Origin: Ophthalmolycus amberensis
Taxonomy: Eukaryota; Chordata; Actinopteri; Perciformes; Zoarcidae
Direction of reading: 5' to 3'
DNA length: 64,000 nt
NCBI GenBank assembly: GCA_024529925.1
Contig: JAFEUB010001215.1
Coordinates: 558,001 to 622,000, forward strand
The translations under genes were made by a program, and so were the position numbers. The notes under the pieces are model-generated. The model saw only the letters and a program-made list of their open reading frames with translations, did no database searches and was not told the origin of the DNA. Shown piece after piece: positions 51,460 to 59,895 of this stretch. How positions within the stretch are numbered: position 1 is the stretch's first letter; each line of letters opens with the position of its first letter.

Positions 51460-54231
51460 CTAGAGCAAAGGGAAAAAAAACAAGAGTGATTCAAGGTGAG
51501 AATGAGCCTATTGTAGATTGTTTTCACAGAGTTTGTTTCACGAAGGAAAGAACAGCTCAGAAACAAACTCACCCAAGCCTTTGAGAAACCTGTTAACCCT
51601 CCGGTGTTCATTCTCGTGGATGGAGTCTAGATACTCCTGCACCCTCGCTTCAAACAGTCCTGATGAAAGAGAAAGAATCATGAATCACTGGATCAGCTCC
51701 CCAGCAGCCGGCCCTCTTGTTTTCACTGCAGCTCTTTTACCTCTCAGAGCCTGCCTGTGGAGCTCTCTCTCCTGGATGAACCAGCCGAACATCTGGGTCT
51801 CCATGAAGACCTCCAGGAAGCGACGCACAGTCTTTGACGGGATTGCTTTACGAAAACCCTCGCGCTGGAAAGAGCAGGGGGCCGGGGAGGAGGAAGAGGA
51901 CGAGTAGCCGTCTTCCCGCTCCCCTGTGATGAAGAGTGGATAGTGGCCTACCAGCTCCACGAAGAACCGCACGAAGGCCTCGGACACAACGGTGCTAAGA
52001 TGGCCAGAATCTGAAGAGAAGAAGATAAACATTGGATCATGAACTTGCTCAGTTGCAAAATTGAATTGCTAGCTAGTTTTCAGTGTCAGTCCTTGATGTG
52101 TCTCACCACCAGGTGTGTCTCCTCCTCTCTCATTAGCCAGCTCTCTTCTCCTCTCCAGAACAGTCTCCAGGGCTGATTGGAGCTTAGAGGGCAGGATGGA
52201 GTCCTCATCGTCCAACTAAACGTGGACAAACAGGATAGAAAACTGATTTGTAGGTGAGTTAAGGGTGAAATAATTTGTTCCACATCCATACGGATCATGC
52301 AGAGCCTATGTGGTACAACACATGACCTACTTGTCTGAGAAATCGACTGTTTCCAAGATCCACAACCAGAACCTGAGCACAGAAAGCCTTAATTTATTGT
52401 TGCTGCATTGATGTGATAAATCTGTTCACAGCTGCAAATAAGTATATTTTTTTCTTTATATGACTCGAGTTTCTCTGCTCGACTGCTTAGAATTAGTGCC
52501 TTTCTGACCTCCTCCAGAGGCAGCTCGGTGAGCTGGGGCAGGGAGCTGGACAGCAGGCCAACGATGAACGGGGTTGGAGTGCAGACGATGTCGAGCATGG
52601 CCGAGGGCAGCACGGGGATGTAGGTGTGCTGCCACACAAAGGGGTAAAGCAGCGCCACGACAGCATGGCAGCACTGGGAGAGAGTACTGCAAGGACAGAC
52701 ACGGGGAGAATGAGTGGAGGGCAATCAGATATTATCCAATGATGATGAGCACAAAAGGGAACGCTTTTCATTGCATGTTTAAAGTCTTGATAGTAGATCT
52801 TTTTCTGGATGAGAGAGAGAGAGAGGGAGAGGCAGCGAAAGATACAATTATAAGTAATACTCATTCTCACCACATGGGGGGGGGCTATGGTTTAAAATAC
52901 AGTCTAATCCCGGTGAATATTCCCTACAGTAACATTTCCCAGAGAGGAAAGCAAAGTTACATACTTCTTTCATTTACGTCACTTAACTTCACATTCCACT
53001 ACTGTGACCGCTCTCTCTGACTCCCACTGGCTTTCTCCTGCAGAACAAACAATCCGGCCCCAGCACGACAACAGCTCAACAGACTGGCCTCAAAATATCT
53101 CTCTGGCGTGTTCCCTGAATAAAACTGGGGCTGCCTTAAATTTATTTTAAATATGAGGGTCTGGACCACCCGTGTTTCTTTCTAACTTCGTAATGAAAAC
53201 ATCCCTGAGGCTTGAACTTAATATCTGCCGACTCCATAATTACATAAAGGATGGAAGAAGGATGTTCAGTGCAACCTCATATTGGGCTATTGTGTAGGTC
53301 TACAGGAGCAATAGCTCCAGTGGAGGGACCGACCTGAGCTTGTCAGCGGTGAAGATGACCCTTCGCTCCAGCAGCAGAGACCCCAACACCCGGAGGAGCA
53401 GGCGCAGACTCAGACAGGAGAACAGACACTCAAAGTCCACGTGCTCCAGGCGCGAGTCAGAGGGCCGACAGAGCTCCATCACCTGGGATTAAGAGGGATA
53501 AATCTACAGTTATAGCACACCTTGAATACTGGTTAAAACAATAGTTTTTTTAACTTTCTGACCGACAATCAAATCCGTTTTCCAGAAACAGGTTAACAGG
53601 GTTCATTTCAATATTGCAGTGACAGTCACCTCAGTGCCTGAGCCAGGGAGGAAAGTTTTGATGGTGATGGTTCTGCCTGGAGCTGGAAACTGAGCCTCCA
53701 TGATGGCTCTCATAAAAGGCTGCACAAGGGCTGGAGACAAAGCCCTCCGCCTCTCCACCTCATCCAGCACCTACAGTACACACACACACACACACCTTGT
53801 AAATGTTGTCAATTACTTTTATGTCAACAATATTATGATAAGGAACCAGTGCGAGTGGTTTACCTTGGAGAACAGGTTGAAACAGCCGAGGTGACTGACA
53901 ATACAGTAGACTTCTGGTAGACGTTTACCTTTTCCACTGGGCTGAAAAGAGAGGGGGGATGTTTACTTGCTGCTGGTCTGGGAAAAACTCAGAAACATGA
54001 ACCTTTTGAATGTATTTATTGCAATGTAATTCAGTTTAATGACCAAGTATTTTCTGGGATTAACAACTGTTTTTTTAAAGTATTTTATAAGTATCCGAAA
54101 GGATAATGTGATCTGTCCCGATAGAGGCCACATTAACGTTTGTAAAATGAAAACATATTGCTATACTATACTATCAACAGCACTGAAACTAACATATACT
54201 GTAGAAATAGACAGACAGAAACAAATGCAAA

Positions 54232-54262
<31 letters not shown>

Positions 54263-57200
54263 TCTCACACACTTCCTCCCAGACTCTCAGAAGGACTATT
54301 TTCCCACAGGCACATTGACTATTTTGGCACAGTTATTTACTCAGCTGCCATCGTGGTATTTAGCCACTTCCTGTTCAGTAGCAGCGCTCTTATTTATTCA
54401 AGTCATTTCTATTTACCAGTAAACGCCGGCAGTATCCGAACCTCCTGCTCCCATCCTCTCCAGTCAAAACAAAGGAGAACATCTCACTATGAGGGATGAC
54501 CCACAACAGATACACAAATAAACATGCGATTCGTATATTTTGATTGCACACATGAGAAATATACATAGATAGTTATGTTCATACAAATTGACTAAAGGGA
54601 CTCATACATCATCAGTCCGGTCCAGCAGTCATGTCTATCATGGGTTAAACAACAAGTCTTCTAGCGGTAATAAAAGTTTTCCAGTACTATTGAATCATCT
54701 TAAATGTATGTGGCATTTCATAAACAGTAGCATTACGGTAACTTTTACACTCTCACCTTGGGTAGTTCTCCACCGGCTCCCAGTCTTTTGCATCAGGGAA
54801 ACAGAATTGAGGAATGATCCTCAGCTGATCCTCCGTCTCCCTCATGAACTTGAAGCTCCGCTCCAGCTGCAACATAACGAAAGTTATAAGTTTGTTTTTG
54901 CTACTTTCGTGCATTTTCTTTAGCTTCATTTCCACCATTATTTTCATGCATATTCGTCCACAATCAACAGGTAACGGCTTGCATGTAGGAATTAGGGTAG
55001 CTAAACAGTTACTGTATGAACAAAGAACTCCTCTCTCTCTTCCTTTTCCAGCTTTCTGTACTAAGAGAATCTAGTCTGGTTGAATCGGCATCAGTTACTA
55101 TTGACTATTGTCTGGCTGAGGCTAAAGACATTTGTATTTTGAGGCATTAGGTCTCAAAAGTTGAAGTGGTACTTCTGGGATTTTTTACATTGCACTTCCA
55201 TGAAGTTTGTGGACTCACAAGAGAAAGATGTTTAAAGAATGGTCAAAATCAATGCAGCAGAATTTTTAGTCCTCAATGTGAGTCCAAAAACATTGGATCC
55301 AACATTTCCTGAGTGGTATTGATGATTACATGATGAGTTAAGTTTGTGGTTTGCTCCTGTGAAACAAGATGGCAAGTAAACATTCTGACCTTGGGGGGAA
55401 ACTGCTGTGTGACCACCGGCAGATAGTGGGCACCGGCTTTCGACTTCTGCAGCGACACGACTAGAAAATACTCAAAGAGCCGACGCTGGTGGAGCTCCTG
55501 GTCCAGAGAGCTGTTTGCGGTGTTGGTGCTGTTGTAGCGGGCCTGGCTTGGTTTGCTCAGTATGGACTTGACTGACCTGAGACGCTGACGATGAGCTGGA
55601 GACGAGGAAAGTAAGATACAGCATGGTGATGAATTGAAGATGCCAAAAGATGTAAAAAAAAGAAGAAGAAATGCTCTGTGTCATCTACCTTTTGCTCTTT
55701 CTTCAACTTCACTCTCAGAGTCACTGTTCTCATCTGTAACTGCAAACAAAAGTCAAACAAAACTCCACATTTACATTATAGGCATTCGAAAAAGTTTTCT
55801 AAAGTTTAATGTCCTCATCATCACCTCTCCCTGAGCTTGTCTCAGCGTAATGATAGATCCTTCGTAGATGTTTCTTCCCGATCCGAGCCTCAAAGATGCT
55901 GTTGATTCTTAGTACAACCTGTTGGGGAAAAGCTCTGACTCAGTGGGATTGAATACATCAGCATATCTTTCATCAAGGATGAGAACAAAACACAAATTCA
56001 TACTAATGTGGCACCTACAGAGGAACCTGGTAGCCACACTTGATTTAGATTAAAGCTGAATATCTGTAAGTAACGTGGTAAGCATTAGGGTTGTAGGATA
56101 AAATGTCTACTCGAGTTCAGGGATTTCTGGGTAAGATAATACATATACAGCTCTCAGACACACACCGTTGGTATCCTGCAGCAGGTGCGGCTGTAGGGAT
56201 CTCCGGGCACCCAGGAAGTGTTTTCAGGCCCAGCGGGGGTGGAGGGAGGGCTAAGCTGGGGTGGAGATGAAACGCCCCCGCTGCTGGTGCTGCGGGGCGC
56301 CTGGTTGGTTCTCCGCAGGTCCAGCAGCTTGAAGCTTCTGCCTGAATTCTGCCTGAAGAAGCCGGGCCTCGAGGTCTATACAGACAAAGAAAAAAAATAC
56401 AGTTTTTACAGTCATTTGGAAAAGAAGTGGTGTCATTGCTAAGTATTATGCTCGGCTTGTTTTGCAAGAACCTTGGTGGTATCGGCGCCAGGAGAGGAGG
56501 GCAGGGACTGCTGAGAGCATTGACTCTCCAACTCTATGTCCTCATATGGGTTCTCTTTGGACGAGTCTGGAGGGAAACCAAAGATGGCAACACATGTTTA
56601 TAGGCATTTCTCAAAGTTCAAACAAAATGGCTATTCTCATATTTTTAGGCTGAAGCTGCCAGTAGAAATATCCTATATCTATGTCCTACAACATCATTTT
56701 CTGCAGAATGTCGGTCATGTATAGAGTGGAAAAACATGAAAAACATTTAATCCATGGGGTAACACACTGGTTTCTCGAAAATACCAGGGACACATTGGTG
56801 AGCTGTAGCCCCTGTTTTACAGTTTACATCTTAGTTTGAATATAGGGGTATAGTCCGACAATTTGGCAAATACCCGTATTACCTTTTTTTTCGTGGCCGA
56901 TAACTATGAGGCTACAGCCGAGAGACAGTTAGCTTAGCTTAGCACAAAGACTGAAAGCGGGGGGAAACGGCAAAACCTGGTTCTGCCGACCAGGAAAACT
57001 CCAGGGAGGCACTGCACCACAGTCAACAAATAGTCAAGCACTTTCCCTAAAACCACAAATTCTCCCTGTTTCACGTCTTCATGCAAAGCTACTCTTTCCA
57101 TCAAAGAGAGCAAATAAGTGTATTTAAAAAGGCGAATCAGTAATGGACAATGTCTGACCTGGGACGTCTTCATAGTGATGCTCCTGAGACAGTGGGTGAG

Positions 57201-58455
57201 AGAGCAGCGGGCTAGTTGACCCTGCGAGGTCTTCACACTCAAAGCATCTCCTGTCATGGGGAACAGAAAAGTGCGAATGAGGGAAGATGTTTAAATGTAT
57301 TTGTTAATATAATTGATTTTTTTCTCATCCCTCGTAACATCAGGTCTAACTGTTACTATGACCACAAAACTATATGTTGTGTTTTGTAGGTTTAGCTCTG
57401 GCTAGTATCTGAGCCACACATTTCATTTGTGTTCCCTCTATACCTGTTGACGTTGTCTCTGACTCTCTCTCCCCTGGGTGTCCCGTAGACACCAGATGGA
57501 GGTTTTGAGGAAGTCTTTGTAGAGATGGAGGGCAGTGGGGGGAGGTTCCTCTGCTCTCTCCCCTTCCTCTGACTCTTCCCAATGGGGGCGCTGGCTGGAT
57601 GCTCAAAGGTGCGTTGGGGTTTGGGGACTGGGTTGATTGGGGGCGCCCCTGGCTCTGTGTACACATTCTCCCGGGGCTGCTTCCCTTTCGCTGCACTAGT
57701 TTGACCCACCTGTTTGTCCTTGCTTGGTGGACTGAAGTAGTTTCCGAGCTCTGGAGGGGTTTTCCCGTGGTTCTCCCCCATAGCCTCCAGGTTTTTAAAA
57801 AGGGTGAATACAGATCTCTTCTCCTGGCTTTCATTGCTTTTCCTCAACGTCCCCACTGGCTGCTGTACTGCTACTGTCGACGAACAAGGCCGTTGAACCA
57901 ACAAGCTTTTCCAAGTTCTCTTTCTGGTGATCTTGCTTTTCCTTGTGCACGACTCTGCCGCTATCCTCCCCTTTGTGGTTTTCACTGGGCTTGCCGCTCT
58001 TAAGCATCCCTCTTTGCTGTTTCCCAGTTTCAACAGGTGAACAAGGCCTTGAATCCCTAAGATTTCCAACATTCTCTTTCCCAGGATTTTCCTTTTCCTT
58101 ATAAGCTACTCTCCTGCAACTCTCTGCACTCAGGCTCATCAGACGTTTTACTGGTTTTTGTGAGTGATTCTGTCCTTTTTATGCCGGCGCACTGGCCCAA
58201 AGAACCTGAGGTAACGGGCGAATGTGTGGGTTCCTTCCCCTCCCACAGAGAAATCTTGTCCTTGATGTTGCCTCCATTGGATCTGGGGAGCTTATTGCTC
58301 ACCAAGAGAGCGCTCTCATTGCTGTGAGGGTCGAAGCTCGGCCTCCTGTGAGCCATCGTGGGTGATTCTCCCCGCTGGTTGTTCAGGTTGTCTAGTGGGG
58401 TGAAGAGGGAGTTTTGGTGCCTCCTCTCTTCTTTTCCCAGCTTTCTTGTTTTCTC
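51428..58455 (-). CDS. dennd2a: dennd2a, DENN domain-containing protein 2A (18 coding exons; gene-level span)
   Basis: The product belongs to the DENND2 subfamily, whose members act as guanine-nucleotide exchange factors for Rab9 on late endosomes and in endosome-to-trans-Golgi traffic (family knowledge). I placed 18 exons on the minus strand with GT-AG borders. In order they are 58455-57444, 57250-57159, 56566-56472, 56375-56166, 55918-55825, 55739-55689, 55595-55390, 54866-54757, 54486-54417, 53941-53864, 53770-53630, 53482-53334, 52686-52509, 52372-52331, 52215-52107, 52010-51741, 51659-51573 and 51459-51428. Phases agree throughout, except for two one-base frame switches inside the first exon. 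Predicted length is about 974 residues from the ATG at 58356, near the roughly 1,000 of mammalian DENND2A. The paralogue assignment to 2A, rather than 2B (ST5) or 2C, rests on words such as VLVVDLGNSRFLRQ, DDEDSILPSKLQ, FFRQNSGRSFKLLD and ELCRPSDSRLEHVDFE. The introns hold microsatellites, one repeat (56.83-57.02 kb) and little else. Few of the other open frames across this span are real; most are shadows. Confidence 0.93.
51573..51659 (-). CDS. dennd2a: dennd2a coding exon 17 (dDENN)
   Basis: The 87-base exon encodes LFEARVQEYLDSIHENEHRR, then VNRFLKGL. It matches the conserved GLFE.R..EYL end of dDENN. Acceptor TTCATCAG, donor CTTGG|GTGAGT. Confidence 0.96.
51741..52010 (-). CDS. dennd2a: dennd2a coding exon 16 (dDENN)
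   Basis: The 270-base exon is the largest of the DENN module. It reads VSEAFVRFFVELVGHYPLFI, a run of six serines, FQREGFRKAIPSKTVRRFLE and FMETQMFGWFIQERELHRQA. These are the dDENN helices. The poly-serine insert lies in a loop that varies between family members. Confidence 0.96.
52107..52215 (-). CDS. dennd2a: dennd2a coding exon 15 (dDENN start)
   Basis: The 109-base exon encodes LDDEDSILPSKLQSALETVL, then ERRRELANERGGDTPG. It opens the C-terminal dDENN subdomain. The acceptor is CGTTTAG and the donor TGGTG|GTGAGA. Confidence 0.96.
52331..52372 (-). CDS. dennd2a: dennd2a coding exon 14 (cDENN end, microexon)
   Basis: The 42-base exon encodes exactly 14 residues, VLVVDLGNSRFLRQ, in phase 0. 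The DL.NSRFLRQ form favours DENND2A over its paralogues. Acceptor TGCTCAG and donor CAA|GTAGGT flank it. Confidence 0.96.
52509..52686 (-). CDS. dennd2a: dennd2a coding exon 13 (cDENN)
   Basis: The 178-base exon reads TLSQCCHAVVALLYPFVWQH, TYIPVLPSAMLDIV, PTPFIVGL and LPLEE. The YPF.WQHT.IPVLP and PTPF..G words are cDENN signatures seen in nearly all DENN proteins. Acceptor CCTTGCAG, donor GAG|GTCAGA. Confidence 0.97.
52810..52828. repeat. (GA)n microsatellite in dennd2a intron
   Basis: GA units in the intron between coding exons 12 and 13. On the gene strand this is a TC tract, about 125 bases upstream of the acceptor. Confidence 0.92.
53334..53482 (-). CDS. dennd2a: dennd2a coding exon 12 (cDENN)
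   Basis: The 149-base exon begins VMELCRPSDSRLEHVDFECL and ends SLLLERRVIFTADKL plus a split serine codon. LLLERR.IF is a hallmark of the cDENN subdomain, at the centre of the exchange module. Acceptor AATCCCAG and donor CTCAG|GTCGGT are canonical. Confidence 0.97.
53630..53770 (-). CDS. dennd2a: dennd2a coding exon 11 (linker to cDENN)
   Basis: The 141-base exon (47 codons, phase 0) encodes VLDEVERRRALSPALVQPFM, then FPAPGRTITIKTFLPGSGTE. These match the helical linker and first strand between uDENN and cDENN. The acceptor is TACTGTAG and the donor ACTGAG|GTGACT. Confidence 0.96.
53778..53795. repeat. (AC)n microsatellite in dennd2a intron
   Basis: AC units only about eight bases upstream (gene strand) of the acceptor of coding exon 11. 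On the gene strand it is a TG tract that replaces a normal polypyrimidine tract. Confidence 0.92.
53864..53941 (-). CDS. dennd2a: dennd2a coding exon 10 (uDENN end / linker)
   Basis: The 78-base exon is in phase 0 at both ends and encodes 26 residues, PSGKGKRLPEVYCIVSHLGC followed by FNLFSK. The LPEVYC..S.LGCF word closes uDENN and leads into the central subdomain. Confidence 0.97.
54234..54260. repeat. (CA)n microsatellite in dennd2a intron
   Basis: About thirteen CA units in the intron between coding exons 9 and 10. Confidence 0.94.
54417..54486 (-). CDS. dennd2a: dennd2a coding exon 9 (uDENN)
   Basis: The 70-base exon reads EMFSFVLTGEDGSRRFGYCR, ending RLL at the donor TTACTG|GTAAAT. FSF.LTGEDGSR.FGYCR is the strongest uDENN signature and is almost invariant in DENND2 proteins. 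Confidence 0.97.
54757..54866 (-). CDS. dennd2a: dennd2a coding exon 8 (uDENN)
   Basis: The 110-base exon encodes LERSFKFMRETEDQLRIIPQ and FCFPDAKDWEPV. The IPQFCFPD word is a signature of the uDENN subdomain. Acceptor TGTTGCAG and donor CCCAAG|GTGAGA flank it. The last two bases combine with the next exon to give serine. Confidence 0.96.
55390..55595 (-). CDS. dennd2a: dennd2a coding exon 7 (start of uDENN)
   Basis: The 206-base exon begins HRQRLRSVKS and reaches the N-terminal uDENN subdomain with RRLFEYFLVVSLQK and LPVVTQQFPPK. The LFEYF.VVSL word is the entry strand of the longin-like uDENN fold, which contributes to Rab binding. Acceptor GTCTCCAG and donor CCCAAG|GTCAGA are visible. Confidence 0.95.
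55689..55739 (-). CDS. dennd2a: dennd2a coding exon 6 (acidic linker microexon)
   Basis: This short 51-base exon has acceptor TTTGCAG and donor GCAAAAG|GTAGAT. It encodes TDENSDSESEVEERAK with split codons at both ends (V before, A after). The acidic TDENS.S.S..EE stretch is shared by DENND2A and DENND2B. Confidence 0.92.
55825..55918 (-). CDS. dennd2a: dennd2a coding exon 5
   Basis: The 94-base exon has acceptor CCAACAG and donor GGAGAG|GTGATG. It encodes VVLRINSIFEARIGKKHLRR, the conserved basic segment (LVLRIN.I.E...GKK) just ahead of the acidic linker that leads to uDENN. Confidence 0.93.
56166..56375 (-). CDS. dennd2a: dennd2a coding exon 4
   Basis: The 210-base exon encodes exactly 70 codons and is in phase 0 at both ends (acceptor TGTATAG, donor CCAACG|GTGTGT). 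It reads RPGFFRQNSGRSFKLLDLRR and then a serine/proline-rich segment. The FFRQNS..FKLLD word is characteristic of DENND2A among its paralogues. The GC-rich content makes long spurious open frames here in other phases. Confidence 0.9.
56472..56566 (-). CDS. dennd2a: dennd2a coding exon 3 (NPYEDIEL motif)
   Basis: The 95-base exon has acceptor CCCTCCAG and donor ACCAAG|GTTCTT. It encodes SSKENPYEDIELES, the second YED-type motif and one of the most constant words of the DENND2 N-terminal region. It finishes with a serine/glutamine-rich stretch. Phase joins both neighbours without a break. Confidence 0.92.
56830..57020. repeat. Dispersed repeat in dennd2a intron 2
   Basis: The words GAGACAGTTAGCTTAGCTTA, GCACAAAGACTGAAAGCGGG and GGAAACGGCAAAACCTGG are typical of a very common fish interspersed repeat. 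It lies between coding exons 2 and 3 of dennd2a and does not disturb splicing. A related TTAGCTTAGCTTAGCTTTAA word with AACAGGGATAAAC is seen at 36.40 kb. Confidence 0.55.
57159..57250 (-). CDS. dennd2a: dennd2a coding exon 2
   Basis: The 92-base exon has acceptor ATGACAG at 57,251 and donor CCCAG|GTCAGA. It completes the arginine codon split with exon 1, then reads RCFECEDLAGS and ends HHYEDVP. The FE.EDL and YED words match the acidic tyrosine-containing linker of DENND2 proteins, which lies before the DENN module. Confidence 0.88.
57444..58455 (-). CDS. dennd2a: dennd2a coding exon 1 (long N-terminal exon, frame-disturbed)
   Basis: The acceptor is a CTCTTCAG at 58,456 and the donor is AACAG|GTATAG at 57,444. 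The exon begins in frame A and carries the family motif NIKDKISLWEGKE (about 58.27-58.23 kb). It ends in frame C with NVYTEP, INPVPKPQRTFEHP and RNLPPLPS, which match the proline-rich N-terminal part of DENND2 proteins. Between them, frame B is used for about 70 codons. A good start is the ATG at 58,354-58,356 in an ACGATGG context (MAHRRPSFDP). The 1,012-base length is two bases too long for a continuous frame. Removing one base at each of two places gives a phase that fits exon 2 exactly. This part is probably disordered and charged, with no fold recognised. Confidence 0.8.
57801..58112 (-). repeat. Diverged 156-bp tandem duplication inside dennd2a coding exon 1
   Basis: Two units lie head to tail: 58112-57957 and 57956 to about 57800. 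Both begin with an AGAGT word followed by AAGGAAAAG, spaced exactly 156 bases (52 codons) apart. The first unit reads RVAYKEKENPGKEN and the second RVVHKEKQDHQKEN, both in frame B. Further on, both have RPCS followed by a QQ..G.L pair. In the second unit these are found only in frame C, and the spacing there is 157 bases, one too many. The similarity at protein level suggests both units were coding when duplicated. Confidence 0.75.
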
Positions 58456-59823
58456 CTGAAGAGATATGGAAATCACTTCTCTCACCAACACAGCCCTTCT
58501 TTACCCTGAGCACACAAAGACAAGAGACATTAACATAAATCTAAATACACAAAAACAAACCGTTCAAATAGGATTACAAACTGGTGTGCTGCAGATCTTT
58601 AGTAAATATATTGACACAATGCTCACTCACTGCCATATTTACTGCACAGTGCACACCTCCCACCAACCTACAGCTTTTCCTGTAAGGGCAACAAAATGTA
58701 CCACGTTGTGATCTGTGAAAATGTTTTATATTTGTTCTTTTAAAGGATTGGAAAATTGGAAATTAGCAGTTAATACATTGCATTGGATAATTGTTGTGCA
58801 ACTATCTGTGTATATTGTGTTTGGTCCTGTCAAATAAACATGAAATGAAGTCAGTTAACACTTGACCACCACTTGTTGCCATTGATAGTGTGAAACCTAG
58901 CTGAAATAGCAACCTAAAAATAAGTGATTAAACAGTTAAAATAGCTAAAAGTAATGGATAAGTGTTTTCAATAGTTAGCTGGATATATTGGACAAACAGT
59001 TACGATAGATAGGCGACTGTGGCTAAGTGGATAGCAGGGCCGTCCTTCAATCAGAGGATCGCTAGTCGCATGTCGATGCGTCCTTGAGCAAGACACTTAA
59101 CCCCAAAATTGCTCCCGTAGCTGTGCCTACGCTGTAGAAATGTGATAGAATCTGAATTGTAAGTCGCTTTAGATAAATGAACATGAAAACTTGACCAAAG
59201 CAACTTAATCAATTGTATGAAAAAACATTTTTTGTAATATCTTCTTTTTTTAAGAAGTAAATAAACTTTAAAAATCAATTGAGATTTTGACATTTGGTGA
59301 TGGATTCTTGAGCTCATCTGAGGGGTTTCACAAGAAAAACAACAAAATGTAGAGAACCAACATCCTTCTGAATGATGACTGTATCACTGATTGCCTGAAG
59401 TAAATAAAAAAGAATGCAATAATATGCTAACAAAGGGATAAGTTACTGACTGCTATCATAGTTTCCTAGACTTCCCATACAGTCACTGACACTGCCAGTT
59501 AGGGGACACTGTCTTTTTCTGGCGACAGTGGGAACATTCCGCCTGAGACTAAATGCCAGAGGACAAGGCTATGACCAAGCATCTTCTTCTCATCAGCCTC
59601 GCTAAATAAACACATACTTGGACCGGGGCCCATTTCATCAAACTGCTATGTTTTAATAAATAAACAAGAGGAAATGGGAAAGACCTTTTCTGACTTCTCC
59701 TTCATGGATGTGACGAATAAAGGGCAAGTTAAGCCGTGTTGCTTATTTCTCAGGAGGAAATTGTGAGGAAAGTGTCCATCTCCTACAGGGATGATGTTCA
59801 CTGATAGATGTGCTCATACACAC
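58456..59823. other. dennd2a intron between the upstream exon and coding exon 1
   Basis: This intron of about 1.37 kb carries the SINE at 59.0-59.18 kb. The rest is AT-rich. Because the phases of the flanking exons conflict, a missed small exon inside it is possible, but I could not identify one. Confidence 0.55.
59003..59180 (+). mobile_element. tRNA-derived SINE in the upstream intron of dennd2a
   Basis: The head GTGGCTAAGTGGATAGCAGG resembles a tRNA promoter A box, with a degenerate B-box-like segment about 40 bases later. The body contains TCCTTGAGCAAGACACTTAA, and the tail reads AAGTCGCTTTAGATAAA. This core and tail are common to fish tRNA-derived SINEs. Divergence from a clean A/B box suggests an old copy. 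It is in the orientation opposite to dennd2a. Confidence 0.7.
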
Positions 59824-59895
59824 CTGTTGACAGTGGAGTAGATGCAGTCCGGCGTGATTATCTTTCTCTTAGTGGCCGCCATGATCACTGTACAC
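59824..59895 (-). CDS. dennd2a: Upstream exon of dennd2a with an alternative ATG
   Basis: A pyrimidine-rich acceptor (CTCCGTCTCAG) precedes GTGTACAGTGATC, and an ATG at 59,880-59,882 in a strong context opens MAATKRKIITPDCIYSTVN. The exon can leave at CAG|GTGTGT (two bases of a split codon) or at TGT|GTATGA (phase 0). The first donor does not fit the frame of the next exon and would stop after about 20 further codons. The second joins in frame, reading NRC then EKTRKLGKEE. It may be the true N-terminus, an upstream ORF in the 5' UTR, or an alternative isoform. Confidence 0.5.

Noticed and set aside
52493..52873. 126-codon minus-strand frame rich in SPSAAMLSW and PSSPSCLW
   Set aside because: It is a shadow of the GC-rich cDENN exon 13 in another phase.
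56117..56467. 116-codon minus-strand frame overlapping coding exon 4
   Set aside because: It is in a different phase from the conserved FFRQNSGRSFKLLD reading and runs through both splice sites.
57599..58003. 134-codon plus-strand open frame
   Set aside because: It lies antisense to dennd2a coding exon 1 and its openness follows from the codon composition of that exon.
59003..59080. A functional tRNA gene at the head of the SINE
   Set aside because: The tRNA-like part is degenerate, does not fold into a cloverleaf, and is followed by a typical SINE body and tail.
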